This document shows positions 52,339 to 63,082 of a stretch of 64,000 nucleotides of DNA, one piece after another (the first letter of the stretch is position 1; each line of letters starts with the position of its first letter). The notes under the pieces were generated by a model, which was not told where the DNA came from, searched no databases, and saw only the letters and a program-made list of their open reading frames with translations. The stretch is from Campylobacterales bacterium (GTDB lineage: Bacteria; Campylobacterota; Campylobacteria; Campylobacterales; QNZT01). The position numbers were made by a program, and so were the translations under genes. The stretch covers positions 91,031 to 155,030 of the forward strand of contig JAJRSK010000029.1 of NCBI GenBank assembly GCA_024278835.1, written 5' to 3'.

Positions 52339-52411
52339 ACAACAAATCGTATTTTTAGCTAATTAGAGTATAATATCTCTTCAAATAGAGATAGCTCTAA
52401 ACCTAAATAAA

Positions 52412-53482
52412 ATGCGAGAATCTATGCAATATAGTAATTTCAAAAACATTATTTTCAAACTTAACCCTGAGGCAGCCCACAACCTTGTTGAATCAAGCCT
52501 CACTACTTTAGCTAAACATGCCCCCGCTGTTTTGGAAAAAGTAGCAAAAGCCTACTGTGTCAAAGATGAAAAACTTTCACAAACGCTGTTTAATGTCACT
52601 TTCCCTAATCCTGTCGGGTTAGCCGCTGGATTTGATAAAAATGCCACGATGTTAGAGGGATTAGCTGCCGTAGGATTTGGTTCCATTGAATTTGGTACCG
52701 TAACGCCTATGCCACAAGAGGGCAATGCAAAGCCAAGGCTATTTCGTTTCCCTGAACATAACAGCGTTCAAAACGCTATGGGCTTTAACAATGAAGGATT
52801 AGTAGCCGTTAAAAAACGTGTCAGCGCCTACTACCCTTACAAAGTACCACTAGGTGCCAACATCGGTAAAAACAAAACCACTACACCACTCAATACCCTA
52901 GATGACTATAAAAAACTCATCCACGCTTTTCATCCTATCTCTGACTATATCGTGATTAATATCTCTTCCCCCAATACCCCAGGATTACGAGACTTACAAA
53001 ATGAAGACTTTATCTCTTCGCTATTTGACATGGCACTTCGTATCACAGACAAACCAATTTTACTTAAAATTGCACCTGATTTAGAAGTCCAAGATGCCAT
53101 CGACATGTGCCAAATCGCACTTAAACATGGCGCCGCTGGTATCATCGCCACTAATACCACGATTGATTATTCCCTTCTTCCAGAGGCCAAAGACTTTGGT
53201 GGTATCTCTGGGGAGGTACTTAAGGAAAAAAGTTTCAGACTTTTTCAAGCCTTGGCAAAAAAGTTTTATGGCAAAACAACGCTTATTTCAGTAGGTGGCA
53301 TTGATAGTGGAGAAGAGGCATATCGTCGCTTAAAAGCTGGTGCTACACTTGTACAAGTATTTAGTGCTATTATTTTTGAAGGGCCTTCGCTGGTTAAAGA
53401 TATCAACACCACAATCTTAAAACTGATGGAAAAAGATGGCTATAATCACATATCAGAGGTCATAGGATCGGACTTATCATGA
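52412..53482 (+). CDS. pyrD: Dihydroorotate dehydrogenase (quinone)
   Basis: NPVGLAAGFDKNATMLEGL, GFGSIEFGTVTPMPQEGNAKPRLFR, NISSPNTPGLRDLQ, ISVGGIDSGEEAYRRLKAGA. Confidence 0.96.
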   Translation: MRESMQYSNFKNIIFKLNPEAAHNLVESSLTTLAKHAPAVLEKVAKAYCVKDEKLSQTLFNVTFPNPVGLAAGFDKNATMLEGLAAVGFGSIEFGTVTPMPQEGNAKPRLFRFPEHNSVQNAMGFNNEGLVAVKKRVSAYYPYKVPLGANIGKNKTTTPLNTLDDYKKLIHAFHPISDYIVINISSPNTPGLRDLQNEDFISSLFDMALRITDKPILLKIAPDLEVQDAIDMCQIALKHGAAGIIATNTTIDYSLLPEAKDFGGISGEVLKEKSFRLFQALAKKFYGKTTLISVGGIDSGEEAYRRLKAGATLVQVFSAIIFEGPSLVKDINTTILKLMEKDGYNHISEVIGSDLS

Positions 53483-54783
53483 TAAGAATATTTTTACTAA
53501 CTATATCAACACTAGGCATACTAATGAGTTCTACACTTCCAAAACACTTTACGAAAACACTTGAAAATGGCTTACAAATAGTCGTCATACCTATGGAAAA
53601 TGGCTCCAACGTTATCACAACAGATATCTTCTATCGTGTGGGAAGTCGTAATGAAGTGATGGGGAAAAGTGGCATTGCCCATATGCTTGAACACTTAAAC
53701 TTTAAATCAACAAAGAATCTAAAATCTGGTGAATTTGACACCATCGTCAAAGGTTTTGGTGGGGTTAACAATGCTTCAACAGGTTTTGACTATACACAAT
53801 ACTTTATCAAATCTTCTTCCGACAATCTCTCTAAGTCGCTAGAACTTTTTGCCGAATTGATGCAAAACTTAAATTTAAAAGATGAAGAGTTTCAACCAGA
53901 ACGCGATGTTGTTTTAGAAGAGCGCAAATGGAGAACAGACAATTCCCCTATGGGCTATCTCTACTTTAGACTCTTTAATAACCTTTACCTTTATCACTCA
54001 TACCACTGGACACCTATTGGTTTTAAAGATGACATTAAAAACTGGAGTATTGAAGATATCACTAGTTTTCACAAAACTTTTTATCAACCACAAAATGCTA
54101 TCCTCATCGTAGCAGGAGATGTCAAGCCTGACACAGTCTTCGAAGAAGCAGAAAAACAATTTAAAGATATCAAAAATAGTGGAGATATTCCCATACCACA
54201 TCAAATAGAACCTGTACAAGATGGGGCAAAACGCTTGGTTGTACATAAAGAGACAGAAGTAGAAATGCTGGCAATTGCTTTTCACATACCAAACTTTCAA
54301 CACGCTGACCAACCAGCACTTTCTACTATCTCTGAGCTTTTAAGTTCTGGGAAAAGTAGCCGATTAAATGCCCTTTTGATTGATCAAAAAAACTTAGTCA
54401 ACTCTATTTCAGCCTACAACATGGAAAACAAAGATCCAGGTGTATTTCTTTTCCTTGCCGTTTGTAACCCTGGTGTCAAAGCTGAGAGCGTAGAAAAAGA
54501 GATTTTAGCAGAGATTGAAAAACTAAAAACAACAGAAATCACAGCAGCAGAGTTAGAACGTGTGAAAATCAACACAAAAGCAGACTTTATTTTTGAGATG
54601 GAAAGTTCAAGTAACTTAGTAAGTATCTTTGGTTCTTACTTAGCCCGTGGCGATATCAATCCTCTCCTTAACTACGAAAAAGATATCTACGCACTCAAAC
54701 CTAACACTATCAAGGAAGTTGCAAACAGATACTTTAACACAAAAAATTCAACAACACTTATACTAAAAAAGGAAGCAAAATGA
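53479..54783 (+). CDS. M16-family zinc peptidase
   Basis: [11 protein letters not shown] (HxxEH), secretion signal, insulinase-type architecture. Confidence 0.93.
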   Translation: MIRIFLLTISTLGILMSSTLPKHFTKTLENGLQIVVIPMENGSNVITTDIFYRVGSRNEVMGKSGIAHMLEHLNFKSTKNLKSGEFDTIVKGFGGVNNASTGFDYTQYFIKSSSDNLSKSLELFAELMQNLNLKDEEFQPERDVVLEERKWRTDNSPMGYLYFRLFNNLYLYHSYHWTPIGFKDDIKNWSIEDITSFHKTFYQPQNAILIVAGDVKPDTVFEEAEKQFKDIKNSGDIPIPHQIEPVQDGAKRLVVHKETEVEMLAIAFHIPNFQHADQPALSTISELLSSGKSSRLNALLIDQKNLVNSISAYNMENKDPGVFLFLAVCNPGVKAESVEKEILAEIEKLKTTEITAAELERVKINTKADFIFEMESSSNLVSIFGSYLARGDINPLLNYEKDIYALKPNTIKEVANRYFNTKNSTTLILKKEAK

Positions 54784-55670
54784 AATACCCTCAAGGTGCC
54801 ACAACTGCCCTTATCACACCATTTAAAAATGGAAAATTAGATGAGGAAAGTTACGCCGCACTCATCAAAAGACAAATCAATAACGGTATCGATGCCGTTT
54901 GTCCTGTAGGAACCACAGGAGAGAGTGCCACACTTTCTCATGATGAGCACAAACGATGTATAGAGATAGCAGTCGAAGTGACCAAAGGTACAACGACCAA
55001 GGTTTTAGCAGGGGCTGGTAGCAATGCTACACACGAAGCTGTAGATATCGCAAAACATGCTGAAAGTTGTGGGGCTGACGCACTCTTTTCAGTGAGCCCT
55101 TACTACAACAAACCTTCACAAGAAGGACTATACCAACACTATAAAGCTATTGCAGAGGCAGTAGAACTACCCGTAATGCTCTATAATGTGCCCGGCAGAA
55201 CAGGCGTAGATATCTCAGCGGATACTGTCTGCAGACTTTTTGATGACTTACCCAATATCTACGGTATCAAAGAGGCAACTGGTTCATTGGAGAGAACTGT
55301 TGAATTACTTTCACGTAGACCTGAGCTAGTACTTCTCAGTGGTGATGATGCGATTGATTTTCCTATCCTTGCCAATGGTGGTGCTGGTGTCACATCAGTC
55401 ACGGCAAACTTACTACCTGATATGAAGAGTGCTTTAGTGCACGCTGCACTTAAAGGTGACTTTAAAGCAGCAAAGAAGATGAATGACACTCTCTATCCTA
55501 TCAATAAAGTGATGTTTTGTGAAAGTAATCCTATACCTATCAAAGCAGCAATGTATATCGCGGGACTTATCCCTACTTTAGAGTATAGATTGCCGCTTGT
55601 TCAGCCTTCAGCTGATAATATGAAAAAAATAGAAACAATATTAAAACAATACGAAATAAAAGGATTATAA
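54780..55670 (+). CDS. dapA: 4-hydroxy-tetrahydrodipicolinate synthase
   Basis: [55 protein letters not shown]. Confidence 0.96.
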   Translation: MKYPQGATTALITPFKNGKLDEESYAALIKRQINNGIDAVCPVGTTGESATLSHDEHKRCIEIAVEVTKGTTTKVLAGAGSNATHEAVDIAKHAESCGADALFSVSPYYNKPSQEGLYQHYKAIAEAVELPVMLYNVPGRTGVDISADTVCRLFDDLPNIYGIKEATGSLERTVELLSRRPELVLLSGDDAIDFPILANGGAGVTSVTANLLPDMKSALVHAALKGDFKAAKKMNDTLYPINKVMFCESNPIPIKAAMYIAGLIPTLEYRLPLVQPSADNMKKIETILKQYEIKGL

Positions 55671-55671
55671 T

Positions 55672-56448
55672 ATGAAGGGTAAAACTCTTGTCATAAGTGG
55701 CGCAACTAAAGGAATCGGAAAAGCGATTGTATATGAATTTGCAAAAGAAGGTGTGAATGTCGCTTTCACTTACAACTCAAATGAAGAATCAGCAAAAGAG
55801 ATTGCTACAGATGTAGAGAAAAAATTTGGCATAAAAGCGAGATACTATCCGCTCAACGTACTAGAACCAGAAGAGTACAAAGATGTATTTAAAAAAATAG
55901 ATGAAGATTTTGATAGAGTGGATTATTTTATCTCCAATGCGATGATTTATGGCCGTCCAGTTGTGGGTGGTTTTGGTAAGTTTATGCGTCTTAAACCTCG
56001 CGGTCTCAACAACATTTATACAGCCACAGTCAATGCCTTTGTCATAGGTGCGCAAGAAGCGGCTAAACGGATGGAAAAAGTGGGTGGTGGTTCTATCATC
56101 TCTATGAGTTCAACAGGAAATATCAACTATATCCCTAACTACGCAGGACACGGTACGAATAAAGCGGCTGTTGAAGCGATGGTGCGTTACGCTGCTATGG
56201 AACTTGGTGAGAAAAATATCCGTGTCAATGCTGTTAGTGGTGGACCAATCGATACAGATGCACTCAAAGCATTTGTCAACTATGATGAAGTAAAACAAGC
56301 TACTATTGACATCTCTCCACTAGGTCGTATCGGTCAACCTGAAGATATCGCGGGGGCATGTCTCTTTGTCTGTTCAGATAAAGCAGGTTGGATGACAGGG
56401 CAAACACTACTCATCGAGGGTGGAACAACTTTTAACACTAAATCATGA
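55672..56448 (+). CDS. Short-chain dehydrogenase, enoyl-ACP-reductase-like
   Basis: LVISGATKGIGKAIVYEFAKEGVNVAFTYNS, YAGHGTNKAAVEAMVRYAAMELG, GQTLLIEGG; conserved place between dapA and pgsA. Confidence 0.88.
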   Translation: MKGKTLVISGATKGIGKAIVYEFAKEGVNVAFTYNSNEESAKEIATDVEKKFGIKARYYPLNVLEPEEYKDVFKKIDEDFDRVDYFISNAMIYGRPVVGGFGKFMRLKPRGLNNIYTATVNAFVIGAQEAAKRMEKVGGGSIISMSSTGNINYIPNYAGHGTNKAAVEAMVRYAAMELGEKNIRVNAVSGGPIDTDALKAFVNYDEVKQATIDISPLGRIGQPEDIAGACLFVCSDKAGWMTGQTLLIEGGTTFNTKS

Positions 56449-56972
56449 ATCTACCAAACCTCTTAGCCAGCTTTCGTATCCTACTAGCACCTCTACTCTT
56501 TTGGTTGCTAGTAGATAGAGACAATACTCTTTTATCAGGAATTCATCTCTCTTGGTTAGATTATGCAGCTGCACTCGTTTTTGTTATCGCTTCTGTGACT
56601 GATTTTTTCGATGGATTTATAGCAAGAGAGTGGAATCAGATGACGAAACTGGGAGGCGTTTTAGACCCCTTGGCAGATAAGCTTTTGATGTTAGCTGGAT
56701 TTTTAGGCTTGATGTACATCGATCGGACTAGTCCATGGGCAGTGCTTATCATACTCTCTAGAGAATTTTTCATCACAGGCGTGCGTGTTGTGGCCGCAGG
56801 AGAGGAAAAAAGTGTAAACTCTACCTTTGCGGGTAAAACCAAAACCGTGGCACAAATGTTTGCTATCGGTTTTTTACTGATGAATTGGCCTTATGCCGAT
56901 ATACTACTATGGATTGCCGTAGCACTCACACTCTACTCAGGATATGAGTACATCAAAGGATATTTAAAATAA
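56445..56972 (+). CDS. pgsA: CDP-diacylglycerol--glycerol-3-phosphate 3-phosphatidyltransferase
   Basis: DFFDGFIAREWNQMTKLGGVLDPLADKLLM CDP-alcohol phosphotransferase motif. Confidence 0.94.
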   Translation: MNLPNLLASFRILLAPLLFWLLVDRDNTLLSGIHLSWLDYAAALVFVIASVTDFFDGFIAREWNQMTKLGGVLDPLADKLLMLAGFLGLMYIDRTSPWAVLIILSREFFITGVRVVAAGEEKSVNSTFAGKTKTVAQMFAIGFLLMNWPYADILLWIAVALTLYSGYEYIKGYLK

Positions 56973-58048
56973 TGGGAATTTTTGTTTCGTTTATGGTGCT
57001 CTCTGCACTCATCATCTTTCACGAATGGGGGCATTTTCTTGCCGCTAGATTTTTTAAAGTAAAAGTAGAAGAGTTTGGACTTGGTATGCCAATCTTTGTG
57101 ACAAAACCACTTATCAAAAAACAGTGGGGTGACACACAATATTCATTCTACCCTGTTTTATTAGGTGGATTTGTCAAAATGAAAGGTCAAGATGACTTTG
57201 ATCTCAGTAAAAAAAGTACGGATGAAGATTCTTACATGTCTAAAAAACCATGGCAAAAAATCATCATTTTATTGGCAGGTCCTTTTGCCAATTTATTATT
57301 AGCTTTTTTACTTTATATTGCAATAGCTTACCTAGGTGCGGATAAACTAGCCCCTGTGATAGGTGGCATAGGAGAAAACTCTCCCGCCCAACAATCAGGT
57401 ATCATGATAGGCGATAAAATACTCTCAGTCAATGGTCAACATGTCGTCACATGGGATGAAATGGGAAAAATCATCAAAAACTCTGAAGGTTCACTTTCTC
57501 TTAACATTGATAGAAATGGAACACTTAAAGCCCTCTCCCTCATTCCTCATATCGCTGAAAGTAAAAATATGTTTGGTGAGACTATCCAAAAGAGGCTCAT
57601 TGGTATCGCCCCTAAAGGTGAATTTGTCACATTGGAATTTAATGGTGTTGGTGAAGTACTCAGCTATGCATGGCATGAAACCGTCTGGGCAACAACACTC
57701 ATCGTACAGAGTGTAAAAAAATTGATACAAGGCATCATTCCAGCAGATCAGATGGGTGGTATCATCTCTATCATGGATGTGACTTCACAAGCACAATCTA
57801 TCGGTATTGCTACACTTTTAACCCTCATGGCACTCATCTCAGTCAACCTAGGAGTTCTAAACCTCTTACCTATCCCAGCCCTTGATGGAGGGCATATCAT
57901 GTTTAATCTTTATGAAATTATTTTTAAGCGTGTTCCAAGTGAAAAAGCATTTTATTATATGACTGTGGGTGGTTGGGTATTTTTACTCTCACTTATGGCA
58001 TTTACAACTTATAACGATATCATACGACTTATAGGAGGTTCATCATGA
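56972..58048 (+). CDS. rseP: RseP-type site-2 zinc metalloprotease (M50)
   Basis: FHEWGHFLAARFF (HExxH), PDZ region ENSPAQQSGIMIGDKILSVNG, NLLPIPALDGGHIMF. Confidence 0.92.
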   Translation: MGIFVSFMVLSALIIFHEWGHFLAARFFKVKVEEFGLGMPIFVTKPLIKKQWGDTQYSFYPVLLGGFVKMKGQDDFDLSKKSTDEDSYMSKKPWQKIIILLAGPFANLLLAFLLYIAIAYLGADKLAPVIGGIGENSPAQQSGIMIGDKILSVNGQHVVTWDEMGKIIKNSEGSLSLNIDRNGTLKALSLIPHIAESKNMFGETIQKRLIGIAPKGEFVTLEFNGVGEVLSYAWHETVWATTLIVQSVKKLIQGIIPADQMGGIISIMDVTSQAQSIGIATLLTLMALISVNLGVLNLLPIPALDGGHIMFNLYEIIFKRVPSEKAFYYMTVGGWVFLLSLMAFTTYNDIIRLIGGSS

Positions 58049-58716
58049 TAGATTATACAAAGAATTTTGACGAGGTTTTAGCCCGCGTAGAAGCGGCAAG
58101 ACTAGAGGCTGATGAGTATCGCATCATCAAGATTATCGCAGCAAGCAAATATGTAGGTGCCCCTGAGATAGAAGCGATGTATAAGATAGGTCATCGCTCT
58201 TTTGGAGAAAATCGCGTACAAGAGTTGCGCGAAAAAAATAAAGTCTTGATAGAGTATCCTATCGAATGGCACTTTATTGGTCGATTGCAGAGCAATAAAA
58301 TCAATCATCTCTTAGAAGCAAATCCTTTTTTAATTCACTCTGTTGAAAGTTTAGAGATGGCAAAAGAGATAGATAAAAGAGCAAAAGTAAAAGGTATGAA
58401 AGCCAATATCCTCCTTCAAATCAATTCAGCCAATGAAGAGAGTAAAGCGGGTGTGAGTGTTGATGCAGCACACGACACCTATCTAGATATAGCCCAAAAC
58501 TGTCCAAACCTTAACTTAAAAGGGGTGATGAGCATCGGTGCACATACAAGTGATGAAAATGTTGTGGCTAAGAGTTTTGAAAAAACTTACAAAATTTTTG
58601 AAAAGCTTCAAAATGATGGTGCAAAGCATTGTTCTATGGGTATGAGCAATGACTTTGAACTCGCTATCAAATGTGGTTCAAATATGGTTCGTTTAGGTTC
58701 GGTGTTATTTAAATAA
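58045..58716 (+). CDS. YggS-family PLP homeostasis protein
   Basis: IIAASKYVGAPEIEAMYKIGHRSFGENRVQEL, WHFIGRLQSNKI, SMGMSNDFELAIKCGSNMVRLGSVLF. Confidence 0.92.
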   Translation: MIDYTKNFDEVLARVEAARLEADEYRIIKIIAASKYVGAPEIEAMYKIGHRSFGENRVQELREKNKVLIEYPIEWHFIGRLQSNKINHLLEANPFLIHSVESLEMAKEIDKRAKVKGMKANILLQINSANEESKAGVSVDAAHDTYLDIAQNCPNLNLKGVMSIGAHTSDENVVAKSFEKTYKIFEKLQNDGAKHCSMGMSNDFELAIKCGSNMVRLGSVLFK

Positions 58717-58728
58717 CACCCAAACCTA

Positions 58729-60000
58729 TCACTTAACATTGACTGTAAAATTTCTTCCATTTGAAGGAGTAATAAGCAATTTTCCCGCACTTTTTGCAGT
58801 TATCATGATAGTATTAGCGTCATAAAACGCTATATCTGCAAGTAGCCCAGTCGCTGAAAATGTTGTCAACTTATCATTACAATGGGCAGGTGATAGATAA
58901 AAAAGTGTTGTTTTATTCACCCCTACTTCAAATATTTCTCCACTTGTTGTGACATTAAAATAAGGATATGGCAACGAGGCTGTTTTAAAATCAACTGTTT
59001 CTATTTTCGATATATCCCCATCATGATAGGCTATCTCAACATGGTATTTACTATCCCACTCCAATCGCTTCATCGGGAAAAGGGCAAACTCAAACTCTGT
59101 AAAATGTTGGTTTGGATCATTTTTTTGATCCATCAATTTTACATCTGTTACTTCTTGATTATTACTGTCATACAATTTAAAGTTATCTATGGTGATAGCC
59201 CCATTTTTGAGGGAATTAAAAGAGATACTGACAGGATATCCACTCACTGAACATTCAGGTAAGGGATCTGGACTCTCCTCATAAAATACTGGAGAAATAT
59301 TACTCGCTCCATGATAAGGCCAAATAACACGGGCTGGATTTTGTAACTTATTTTCCTCATAGGCGATGGTAAAACTAGAAGCAGCTATCTGCTTAGTACT
59401 ATCTAAACAGATATTTTCATAATATGCACCTCCATTTATTTGCTCTGTCCCCTCACACAGTATGCGTAGTGGTGAAATACCCATATTGTAGTTGTACACA
59501 TTACCATAAGTATAGACATCACTTTGTGAAAAACCAATTCCCAATTCATCATAATCATAGTTTAAAAAACCAAAACGATGATAAATAGCAGAGAAAAGTG
59601 TATCTATTGACTCTTCAACACCCCGGTTGGATGAAGAAATATTTTCCCCCACAATGGCATGTTCATATCCTGTATAGCGTGTTCTATCGGATGGAGTAAC
59701 TCCTGTAAATCCACTGTTATCTGCTGATTCGATATGTGCAAAAAGATTATTATTTGTGAGATAAGTTGCGTGATTTTGAGACGCTTCTTCCAAATGTACT
59801 TCATATTGCAGTGGTATCATATCTACATATGTCCGCAAAGTATTAAGATAAGATAGTCCCCCATCTCGTATCTCAATCAAAGACGATTCATTAGTCACTC
59901 TTTCAATTTTTGAATCAACGCCTACAGTACCAGACTCTCCACATCCTATCAGAAAAGTCGTTAGTGTCAAACTTATAGTTATATATTGATAATATTTCAT
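58729..60000 (-). CDS. CAP-domain (SCP/PR1-like) lipoprotein with C-terminal Ig-like region
   Basis: Lipobox LIGCGES; SYLNTLRTYVDMIPLQYEVHLEEASQNHATYLTNNNLFAHIESADNSGFTG CAP-like core. Confidence 0.75.
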   Translation of the reverse strand: MKYYQYITISLTLTTFLIGCGESGTVGVDSKIERVTNESSLIEIRDGGLSYLNTLRTYVDMIPLQYEVHLEEASQNHATYLTNNNLFAHIESADNSGFTGVTPSDRTRYTGYEHAIVGENISSSNRGVEESIDTLFSAIYHRFGFLNYDYDELGIGFSQSDVYTYGNVYNYNMGISPLRILCEGTEQINGGAYYENICLDSTKQIAASSFTIAYEENKLQNPARVIWPYHGASNISPVFYEESPDPLPECSVSGYPVSISFNSLKNGAITIDNFKLYDSNNQEVTDVKLMDQKNDPNQHFTEFEFALFPMKRLEWDSKYHVEIAYHDGDISKIETVDFKTASLPYPYFNVTTSGEIFEVGVNKTTLFYLSPAHCNDKLTTFSATGLLADIAFYDANTIMITAKSAGKLLITPSNGRNFTVNVK

Positions 60001-60233
60001 GATATCTCCTTAAACTTATCTAGCAGTATAAAGATATATTGTTAAGCAATTGTTACCTAGTGATATAATTCAAACAATCACACTTTCAAAAGAGAGTAAA
60101 AAGCATATCGTTTGAAATAGTTTAACTCACCTATAAAGTGGCAAGTAATACAACCCTGCCAACAGCTAATAACTTTTTAAGCATACTTAAGCTAATATAC
60201 CCGACAAAATTTTTTAATATTCAAGGAATAAAA

Positions 60234-60422
60234 ATGTCAAGAAAATGCGCAATTAGCGGAAAAGGTCCAATGTCAGGGAACAATGTTTCTCACGCTCACA
60301 ACAAAACAAAGAGAAGATTTCTTCCAAATCTTAGAACGGTAAGAATTACCTTAGAAGATGGGACAACAAAGAAAATTAGAATCTCTGCAAAAGAACTTAG
60401 AACAATGAGAAAAAACGGATAA
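60234..60422 (+). CDS. rpmB: 50S ribosomal protein L28
   Basis: [45 protein letters not shown] upstream. Confidence 0.96.
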   Translation: MSRKCAISGKGPMSGNNVSHAHNKTKRRFLPNLRTVRITLEDGTTKKIRISAKELRTMRKNG

Positions 60423-60456
60423 TCATTCACTTATCCTAAACCCCATAGGAGGATAG

Positions 60457-61587
60457 ATGCAACTTTTAAAAAAGATACAAAAAATCCTCCACTGGCGTCG
60501 TCCAGTAAAGCCTGAAATAAACCTCAATACACAGCTCTACACTCAATTAGCCCCTTTTAGATTACCTCTTATCCTTACCGTCTTAATGATGATGTTTGGT
60601 ACACTTGGTTATATCGCTATAGATGGTTTTACGCTCATGGATGCTATCTACCAAACAGGGATTACCTTTACCACAGTTGGTTTTGGTGAAATAGCCCCTA
60701 TCTCAGATGCTGGTAGGATTTTTACTATCACCCTAATCATCTTGGGATTTGGTGTTTTTTCATTTGCAGTAGGTATCTTGGTCGAGGTTTTAAACAAGGG
60801 TGATCTCATCAACACCATCAAGGAGAGAAAGATGTTATACAATGTTGCAAGGCTTAAAAACCACTATGTTATCTGTCATCATAATGATTATACGGTGGAA
60901 CTTACCCAACAATTTCGAGCCAACCATATTCCATTCGTGGTTGTTGACCCTGATGAAGACCTAGATAAGATAGCCAAAAAGCATAACTACCCTTATTTTA
61001 TCAAAGAAGAACCTCACACAGAAATTGCCCTAGCAAAATCACATCTCTCTTCAGCCAAAGGCATCATCACCCTTAGTAAGAATATCGCTGATAACATTGC
61101 TGTTATCGCTTCGGCCAGGTTGCATGAAAAAGAGATAAAAAGACGACGTCCCTACTTTATCATGACCAATGCCGCTACACTTTCAGATATCGAAAAATTA
61201 AAAAAACTAGGCGCTGATTCTGTCGTTTCTCCTACAAAACTAATGGCACAACGTATGAGTGCAGTGAGCCAAAGACCAGAGATGGAAAATATCTTAGAGG
61301 AATTTTTATACAAAAAAGACACCCCTCTTGATATCGAAGAGATTAAAATCCCCTCTCATTCATGGTGTATCTTTAAGAAGTTAAAAGAAGTTAATTTAGC
61401 AGGGTTTACAAAAGTCAATATCGTTGGTATTCGCGATGACAAAGATAGATTTGTTCCTATGCCGGATGGTGATACCTTAGTCATGCAAGGGTCAAAACTA
61501 CTTCTTATTGGTAGTGGAGAGAGTATCAGGGCCGCTAAAAAAGTTGTTAGAAAACGAGAAAAACCACGGGAGTTACAATATGTTTAA
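60457..61587 (+). CDS. Two-TM potassium channel with NAD-binding (RCK) domains
   Basis: TGITFTTVGFGEIAPISDAG pore and NHYVICHHNDYTVELTQQFRANHIPFVVVDPD. Confidence 0.9.
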   Translation: MQLLKKIQKILHWRRPVKPEINLNTQLYTQLAPFRLPLILTVLMMMFGTLGYIAIDGFTLMDAIYQTGITFTTVGFGEIAPISDAGRIFTITLIILGFGVFSFAVGILVEVLNKGDLINTIKERKMLYNVARLKNHYVICHHNDYTVELTQQFRANHIPFVVVDPDEDLDKIAKKHNYPYFIKEEPHTEIALAKSHLSSAKGIITLSKNIADNIAVIASARLHEKEIKRRRPYFIMTNAATLSDIEKLKKLGADSVVSPTKLMAQRMSAVSQRPEMENILEEFLYKKDTPLDIEEIKIPSHSWCIFKKLKEVNLAGFTKVNIVGIRDDKDRFVPMPDGDTLVMQGSKLLLIGSGESIRAAKKVVRKREKPRELQYV

Positions 61588-62773
61588 TCTTATCTCATTA
61601 AAAAATTCTCTTGCTAATGTAGAAGGTTTCTTTTGTGATGGTGTCAATGTAGGCATGCGTACAGATAATCCAGACCAAGGTGATGTTGCCTTTATTCGTA
61701 GTGACATAGCTTGTGATGTCTCTGCTGTTTTTACGAGTAATAAATTCCAAGCAGCCCCCTTGCAACACTATCAACGCTACCCTAAAGATTTTCAAACTGA
61801 TTTTATCCTCATCAATGCAAAAAATGCCAATGCCATGACGGGGGAACGCGGTATAGACGATATCAACACGATATTTAAAACCTTAGCGAAAAAACGAAGC
61901 GTTTTAAATCCTATCATGTCTTCAACAGGTGTTATCGGCTACCCACTTTCTATAGAAAAAATCACCTCTGCATTTGAAAAGTTTGATTTTGACGCAAAAC
62001 ATGCAGACAAAACAGCCAAGTCTATCATGACAACCGATAGTTTTCAAAAAGAGCTTTGTTTTAAAGTAGAGTTAGAAAATAGTAGCAGTTTTACCATCGC
62101 CGCTATCTGCAAGGGAGCTGGCATGATAAATCCAGCGATGGCAACAATGCTCTGCTTTATCATTACCGATGCCAATATCCCAAAATCAGACATGGATGAA
62201 CTCTTGACTAAGAGTGTTAATCAATCTTTTAATACTATCAGTGTAGATGGAGATACATCCACCAATGACTCTGTTATCATGATGGCAAACAGACAAAGTC
62301 AAGCTTATGATAAAGAAGCCTTTGAAGTGGCCTTAAATCGCCTCACCAAAGAGTTATCTCAGCTTATCCTTCGCGATGGAGAAGGATCCAATAAAGTAGT
62401 CGCTTTTGAGGTAAAAGGAGCACAAAGTTTAGCAGATGCGAAACAGGCATCTGCAGCTCTGTCAAACTCTCTTTTAGTAAAAACAGCACTTTTTGGAGAA
62501 GACCCCAATTGGGGACGTATCGCTTCTACTATCGGGGCTAGTGGCATAGCCTGTGACGCGGATAAACTTATCATAAAATATGACAATTTGCTTATCTATT
62601 CAAAAGAATTTCCTGTCCTTGATGAAGAGAGAGAATCCAAAGCAAATGTCATCATGAAAAAGGAAAGCTTTTCTATATCTTGTGATCTTGGATTAGGTGA
62701 TTTTAGTTTTACAAGCTATGGATGTGATTTAAGCTACGAATACGTCAAAATTAATGCTGATTACAGAACATAA
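61580..62773 (+). CDS. argJ: Bifunctional glutamate N-acetyltransferase/amino-acid acetyltransferase
   Basis: NAKNANAMTGERG, MSSTGVIGYPL, ICKGAGMINPAMATMLCFI, GEDPNWGRIASTIG. Confidence 0.95.
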   Translation: MFNLISLKNSLANVEGFFCDGVNVGMRTDNPDQGDVAFIRSDIACDVSAVFTSNKFQAAPLQHYQRYPKDFQTDFILINAKNANAMTGERGIDDINTIFKTLAKKRSVLNPIMSSTGVIGYPLSIEKITSAFEKFDFDAKHADKTAKSIMTTDSFQKELCFKVELENSSSFTIAAICKGAGMINPAMATMLCFIITDANIPKSDMDELLTKSVNQSFNTISVDGDTSTNDSVIMMANRQSQAYDKEAFEVALNRLTKELSQLILRDGEGSNKVVAFEVKGAQSLADAKQASAALSNSLLVKTALFGEDPNWGRIASTIGASGIACDADKLIIKYDNLLIYSKEFPVLDEERESKANVIMKKESFSISCDLGLGDFSFTSYGCDLSYEYVKINADYRT

Positions 62774-62810
62774 ATGTTAAAATATACTTTCAATATAAAA
62801 GGAGAAAATA

Positions 62811-63029
62811 ATGTTACACGAATATAGAGATGTTATTGCTACACTAAAAGCACAAGATGCACACTTCGCAAAAATGTTTGAAAAACACAATGAATTGGAT
62901 AACCAACTTGAAAACAAAGGTGAGCACTTAAATGATTTAGAAATGGAAAAACTTAAAAAAGAGAAACTTGTACTTAAAGATACGATTTATGCACAAATTA
63001 TGAAATTTAAGGCGGATAATAACTTCTAA
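62811..63029 (+). CDS. YdcH-like DUF465 protein
   Basis: HEYRDVIATLKAQDAHFAKMFEKHNELDNQL ... EMEKLKKEKLVLKDTIYAQI. Confidence 0.88.
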   Translation: MLHEYRDVIATLKAQDAHFAKMFEKHNELDNQLENKGEHLNDLEMEKLKKEKLVLKDTIYAQIMKFKADNNF

Positions 63030-63082
63030 GATTATCTTTATAAAGTATAACTCTCCCGCAGTGAAGAGTTATGCACGAATAC

